Shown here piece after piece: positions 7,612-10,129 of a DNA stretch of 10,129 nucleotides. The translations under genes were made by a program, and so were the position numbers. The notes beneath the pieces were generated by a model. It was not told where the DNA came from. It saw only the letters and a program-made list of their open reading frames with translations, and did no database searches. Location: contig JAQGIJ010000454.1 in NCBI GenBank assembly GCA_028291285.1, positions 1-10,129 of the forward strand, written 5' to 3'. Position 1 is the first letter of the stretch. Every line of letters begins with the position of its first letter. The stretch is from Phenylobacterium sp. (GTDB taxonomy: Bacteria; Pseudomonadota; Alphaproteobacteria; Caulobacterales; Caulobacteraceae).

Positions 7612-8067
7612 CTAAGCGGCGGCGGTGTTAAGGTCGAGACGCATCACGAGGGCGTCGGTCCGACCCTCCGTCCCGCGGTCGTAATAGCCAGGCCGCCGGC
7701 CCGCGCGCGCGAAACCGAGGCTTTCGTAGAGGCCGACGGCTGGCGCGTTGTCCACCGCCACCTCCAGGAACGCGGCCTCCGCTCCGGCCTGCCGCGCCGC
7801 GCCGATGGCGGCGACCATCAGCGCCCTGGCGACGCCCCGGCGCCGCGCCGCGCCGCAGACCCCCACCGTCAGCACCTCCATCTCGCCCGCGGCGAGGCGG
7901 CAGAGGATCATGCCCACCGCCGGGTCCTCGTCGGCCAGCAGGGCGAACACCCCGCTGGCCGCCATCAGCTCGTCGAAGGCCGACGCCCCCCAGGGCGGAT
8001 TGAAGGCCGCGGCGTGGACCGCCGCCAGCGCAGCGGCGTGCCCCGGCGTCGCCCAGACCAGGTTCAT
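7612..8067 (-). CDS. rimI: GNAT N-acetyltransferase, RimI family
   Basis: A 151-residue GCN5-type acetyltransferase. The acetyl-CoA loop is RRRGVA (75-80), after the strand EMEVLTVGV. The C-terminal signature NAPAVGLYESLGFARAGRRPGYY (107-129) is the standard RimI ending. RimI acetylates the N-terminal residue of ribosomal protein S18 in E. coli and may have wider N-terminal acetylation targets. The gene begins 10 bp after the tsaB stop, a very common tsaB-rimI pairing that strengthens the assignment over a generic GNAT enzyme. The ATG start was chosen because it opens the domain directly and has GAGG 8 nt upstream; the longer frame to 8172 would overlap tsaB and is unlikely. Confidence 0.88.
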   Translation of the reverse strand: MNLVWATPGHAAALAAVHAAAFNPPWGASAFDELMAASGVFALLADEDPAVGMILCRLAAGEMEVLTVGVCGAARRRGVARALMVAAIGAARQAGAEAAFLEVAVDNAPAVGLYESLGFARAGRRPGYYDRGTEGRTDALVMRLDLNTAAA

Positions 8068-8077
8068 ACCACCAGCC

Positions 8078-8707
8078 TCACGCCGGCAGCCGCGCGTCGG
8101 GCGCACGCAGATAGAGCGGCCGGACCGGCGCAGGCTCGCGTTCGGCGGCGAGCCGCGCGACCCGCCGCGCATCCGCGCCGTCCGGCGTCAGCACCGCCGC
8201 GCCCGGCGAGAGCTCGGCCAGCAGCGGCGCGCCGGAGCCGATCAGCGTGAAAGCCCGGCCGGGCGCGATCTCCGCCAGCCGCGCAGCCGCCACGCCGACC
8301 TCCAGCGCGTCGGGCGCCATCAGCGCGCGGCCGTCCTCGAACGCCTGCAGGTAGACCTGGCCGCGCTTGGCGTCGACGGCGGCGAAGACCAGGCCCTCGG
8401 CCTCGGCGGCGAGCGCCTCCAGCACGCCGACGCCGACCAGCGGGATGTCCAGCGCCGCGGCCAGCCCCTTGGCGAAGGCCAGGCCGACGCGCAGCCCGGT
8501 GAAGGAGCCCGGGCCGACGGTCACGCCGATCCGCTCAAGGCTGGAGAACGGCAGGCCGGCGGCGGTCATCACCTGCTCGGCCATGGGCGCGAGACGCTCC
8601 TGATGCCCGCGGGCCATGACCTCGGAGCGGTGCGCCAACACCCGCTCGCCGTCGCGCACCGCGACGGAACAGGCCGTCAGACAGGTGTCGAGCCCCAGGA
8701 CGATCAT
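8078..8707 (-). CDS. tsaB: tRNA threonylcarbamoyladenosine biosynthesis protein TsaB
   Basis: A 209-residue ASKHA-fold protein that pairs with TsaD in making t6A37 on ANN-decoding tRNAs. Visible signatures are the N-terminal LGLDTCLTACSVAV phosphate-type loop (4-17), GHQERLAPM (35-42 region) and GPGSFTGLRVGLAFAKGLA (65-83), all diagnostic of TsaB/YeaZ. The second half (about 105-209) is the more variable part, ending in a PLYLRAPDA motif seen in many family members. It lacks the TsaD metal histidines, as expected, so it is the non-catalytic partner. It follows nfu by 18 bp and precedes rimI by 10 bp, and is surely cotranscribed with both. The start ATG is clear, although no ribosome binding site is obvious. 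Confidence 0.95.
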   Translation of the reverse strand: MIVLGLDTCLTACSVAVRDGERVLAHRSEVMARGHQERLAPMAEQVMTAAGLPFSSLERIGVTVGPGSFTGLRVGLAFAKGLAAALDIPLVGVGVLEALAAEAEGLVFAAVDAKRGQVYLQAFEDGRALMAPDALEVGVAAARLAEIAPGRAFTLIGSGAPLLAELSPGAAVLTPDGADARRVARLAAEREPAPVRPLYLRAPDARLPA

Positions 8708-8725
8708 GGACGGCGGCGGGTGGGC

Positions 8726-9298
8726 CTAGAGCGTCTGTTCGACGCGCGTGACCTCGGGCACATAGTGCTTGAGCATGTTCTCCACGCCGGCCTTCAGCGT
8801 CGCGGTGGAAGACGGGCAGCCGGAGCAGGCGCCGCGCATGTTCAGCCACACGACCCCGCTGTCGGGATCGAAGCGGTCGAACAGGATGTCGCCGCCGTCC
8901 TGCGCGACCGCGGGGCGGATGCGGCTGTCCAGCAGGTCCTTGATCTCGGCGACGATCTGGGCGGTCTCGCCCTCGTACGCGCCCTCGGTGTGGCCGCCCG
9001 CGCCCTCGCCTTCGCCGGCGAACAGCGGCGCGCCGGAGGTGAAGTGGTCCATGACCGCCGCCAGGATCGGCGCCTTGAGGTGCGCCCAGTCGGCGTCCGC
9101 CGACTTGCCGACCGTCAGGAAGTCCGGGCCGAAGAAGACCCGGGTCACGCCCTCGATCCCGTAGATCTCGGCGGCCAGCGGCGCGGCCGCCGCGTCGGCG
9201 GCGTCGCGGAAGTCGCGCGTCCCCTCGCCCATCACCTCGCGGCCGGGCAGGAACTTCAGCACCTCGGGATTGGGCGTCGCTTCGGTCTGGATGAACAT
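8726..9298 (-). CDS. NifU-like (Nfu-type) iron-sulfur cluster scaffold/carrier
   Basis: A 190-residue Fe-S carrier. The N-terminal Nfu_N domain (about 1-88, starting FIQTEATPNPEVLKFLPG) is joined by a glycine/glutamate-rich linker (94-112) to the NifU C-terminal domain (about 115-182). That domain carries the cluster-binding pair C158 and C161 in GACSGCPSS. A bridging [4Fe-4S] cluster on a dimer is the known mode for the family. This is the eukaryote-like NFU1 layout, not E. coli NfuA, and has nothing to do with nitrogen fixation as such. Lying in the same run as miaB, it may help load MiaB clusters; this is inference. ATG at 9298 was preferred over TTG at 9304 because family proteins begin MFIQTE. 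It comes 40 bp after trpS. Confidence 0.93.
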   Translation of the reverse strand: MFIQTEATPNPEVLKFLPGREVMGEGTRDFRDAADAAAAPLAAEIYGIEGVTRVFFGPDFLTVGKSADADWAHLKAPILAAVMDHFTSGAPLFAGEGEGAGGHTEGAYEGETAQIVAEIKDLLDSRIRPAVAQDGGDILFDRFDPDSGVVWLNMRGACSGCPSSTATLKAGVENMLKHYVPEVTRVEQTL

Positions 9299-9338
9299 GA
9301 GCAAGATGTGGCGCTTACGGGCCCGCGGCGCAAGGCTC

Positions 9339-10129
9339 TCACCCCGCCCAGTAGCCCACCAGCTTCTTCACCTCGGCCATGGTCGGGGCGGCGACGGCGC
9401 GCGCGCGCTGGGCGCCGTCGGCCAGCACGCGGTCGATCTCGGCGGGGTCGGCGAGCAGGCGGCGCATCTCCGCGCCAATCGGGCCGAGCTTCTCCACCGC
9501 CAGGTCGGCGAGCTTCGGCTTGAAGGCGCCGAAGCCCTGGCCGGCGAACTCGGTGAGCACAGCCTCAGACGTCCTCCCGGCGAGGGCGGCGTAGACGCCC
9601 ACCAGGTTCTTCGCCTCGGCGCGGCCTTCCAATCCTTCCATCGTCTCGGGCAGCGGCTCGGCGTCGGTCCGCGCCTTGCGCACCTTCTGGGCGATGGCGT
9701 CGGCGTCGTCGGTCAGGTTGATGCGCGAATAGTCCGAGGGGTCCGACTTGGACATCTTCGCCGTCCCGTCCCGCAACGACATGATCCGTGCGCCCGGCCC
9801 CTCGATCACCGGCTCGGTCAGCGGGAAGAAGCCCGGGGCGTGGAAATCGTGGTTGAACTTCGCCGCGATGTCGCGGGTCAGCTCCAGGTGCTGCTTCTGG
9901 TCCTCGCCCACCGGCACGTGGGTGGCCTTGTAGACCAGGATGTCGGCGGCCTGCAGCACCGGGTAGGTGTAGAGGCCGACGCTCTCGCGCTCCTTGTGCT
10001 TGCCGGCCTTGTCCTTGAACTGGGTCATCCGGTCGAGCCAGCCGAGGCGGGCGACGCAGTTGAACACCCAGGCGAGCTCGGCGTGCTCCGGGACGGCGGA
10101 CTGGGCGAAGATGGTGGCGACCTTGGGGT
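9339..10129 (-). CDS. trpS: Tryptophanyl-tRNA synthetase, N-terminus beyond window
   Basis: Class I synthetase that charges tRNA-Trp. The visible 262 residues are the C-terminal three quarters. They begin in the Rossmann core ([20 protein letters not shown]), run through [25 protein letters not shown], which forms the tryptophan and ATP pocket, and reach the KMSKS loop in [12 protein letters not shown]. They end with the helical anticodon-binding region and GYWAG. Only the first 80 or so residues, with the HIGH-type motif, are missing. The stop is TGA at 9341-9339. It is the first gene of this run inside the window; from memory, murJ often precedes it in Alphaproteobacteria. Confidence 0.97.
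   Translation of the reverse strand, partial: PKVATIFAQSAVPEHAELAWVFNCVARLGWLDRMTQFKDKAGKHKERESVGLYTYPVLQAADILVYKATHVPVGEDQKQHLELTRDIAAKFNHDFHAPGFFPLTEPVIEGPGARIMSLRDGTAKMSKSDPSDYSRINLTDDADAIAQKVRKARTDAEPLPETMEGLEGRAEAKNLVGVYAALAGRTSEAVLTEFAGQGFGAFKPKLADLAVEKLGPIGAEMRRLLADPAEIDRVLADGAQRARAVAAPTMAEVKKLVGYWAG

Noticed and set aside
5863..8250. A 795-codon open frame on the plus strand opposite miaB, fur, rimI and part of tsaB
   Set aside because: It runs antisense to four well-identified genes, its protein is low-complexity (Ala/Gly/Arg/His/Asp/Leu) with no recognizable domain, and such long open frames are normal opposite high-GC genes.
8726..9298. Nitrogen-fixation role for the NifU-like gene
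   Set aside because: The domain layout is that of general Nfu carriers and no nif genes are near.
7748..9523. 591-codon plus-strand frame opposite rimI, tsaB, nfu and trpS
   Set aside because: Crosses several real genes antisense, no domain, biased composition; a shadow frame.

Overview
The window is a compact, almost fully coding stretch of chromosomal housekeeping DNA, and every gene lies on the minus strand. Very high GC content, the protein families and the gene order point to an alphaproteobacterium. Caulobacterales (Caulobacter/Phenylobacterium-like) is my best guess, from the style of the Fur and XRE proteins; this is inference, not a database result. I see no mobile element, CRISPR array, tRNA or rRNA, and no gene-free stretch longer than about 110 bases.

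In transcription order (right to left) the genes are: trpS (N-terminus outside the window), an Nfu-type Fe-S scaffold, tsaB, rimI, a Fur-family regulator, miaB, phoH, ybeY, a corC/hlyC-type CBS protein, lnt, an XRE-family regulator, and metK (last few codons outside the window). From memory, rhizobia and other Alphaproteobacteria keep much the same order. Here it is shortened: the universal-stress-protein gene often found between trpS and nfu, and the acyltransferase gene often found between fur and miaB, are absent.

The theme is translation and tRNA quality: tRNA charging (TrpS), t6A synthesis (TsaB), ms2i6A formation (MiaB, which needs Fe-S clusters that Nfu can deliver), N-terminal acetylation (RimI), and 16S rRNA maturation with its partner ATPase (YbeY/PhoH). 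CorC and Lnt add envelope functions. The Fur-type regulator and MetK connect the block to metal and S-adenosylmethionine supply; MiaB consumes SAM. Gaps are short or negative from ybeY to corC and phoH to ybeY, implying translational coupling.

Two places carry structure beyond genes. The 105-bp metK leader has a perfect 7+7 inverted repeat lying inside a plausible promoter, which looks like an operator for SAM-metabolism control. The miaB-phoH junction has two large hairpins that are mirror images in architecture (9-bp stem, 4-nt one-sided bulge, 8-bp stem, small loop), reminiscent of a REP/BIME-type pair. I did not find a new multi-gene system; the window is otherwise ordinary.
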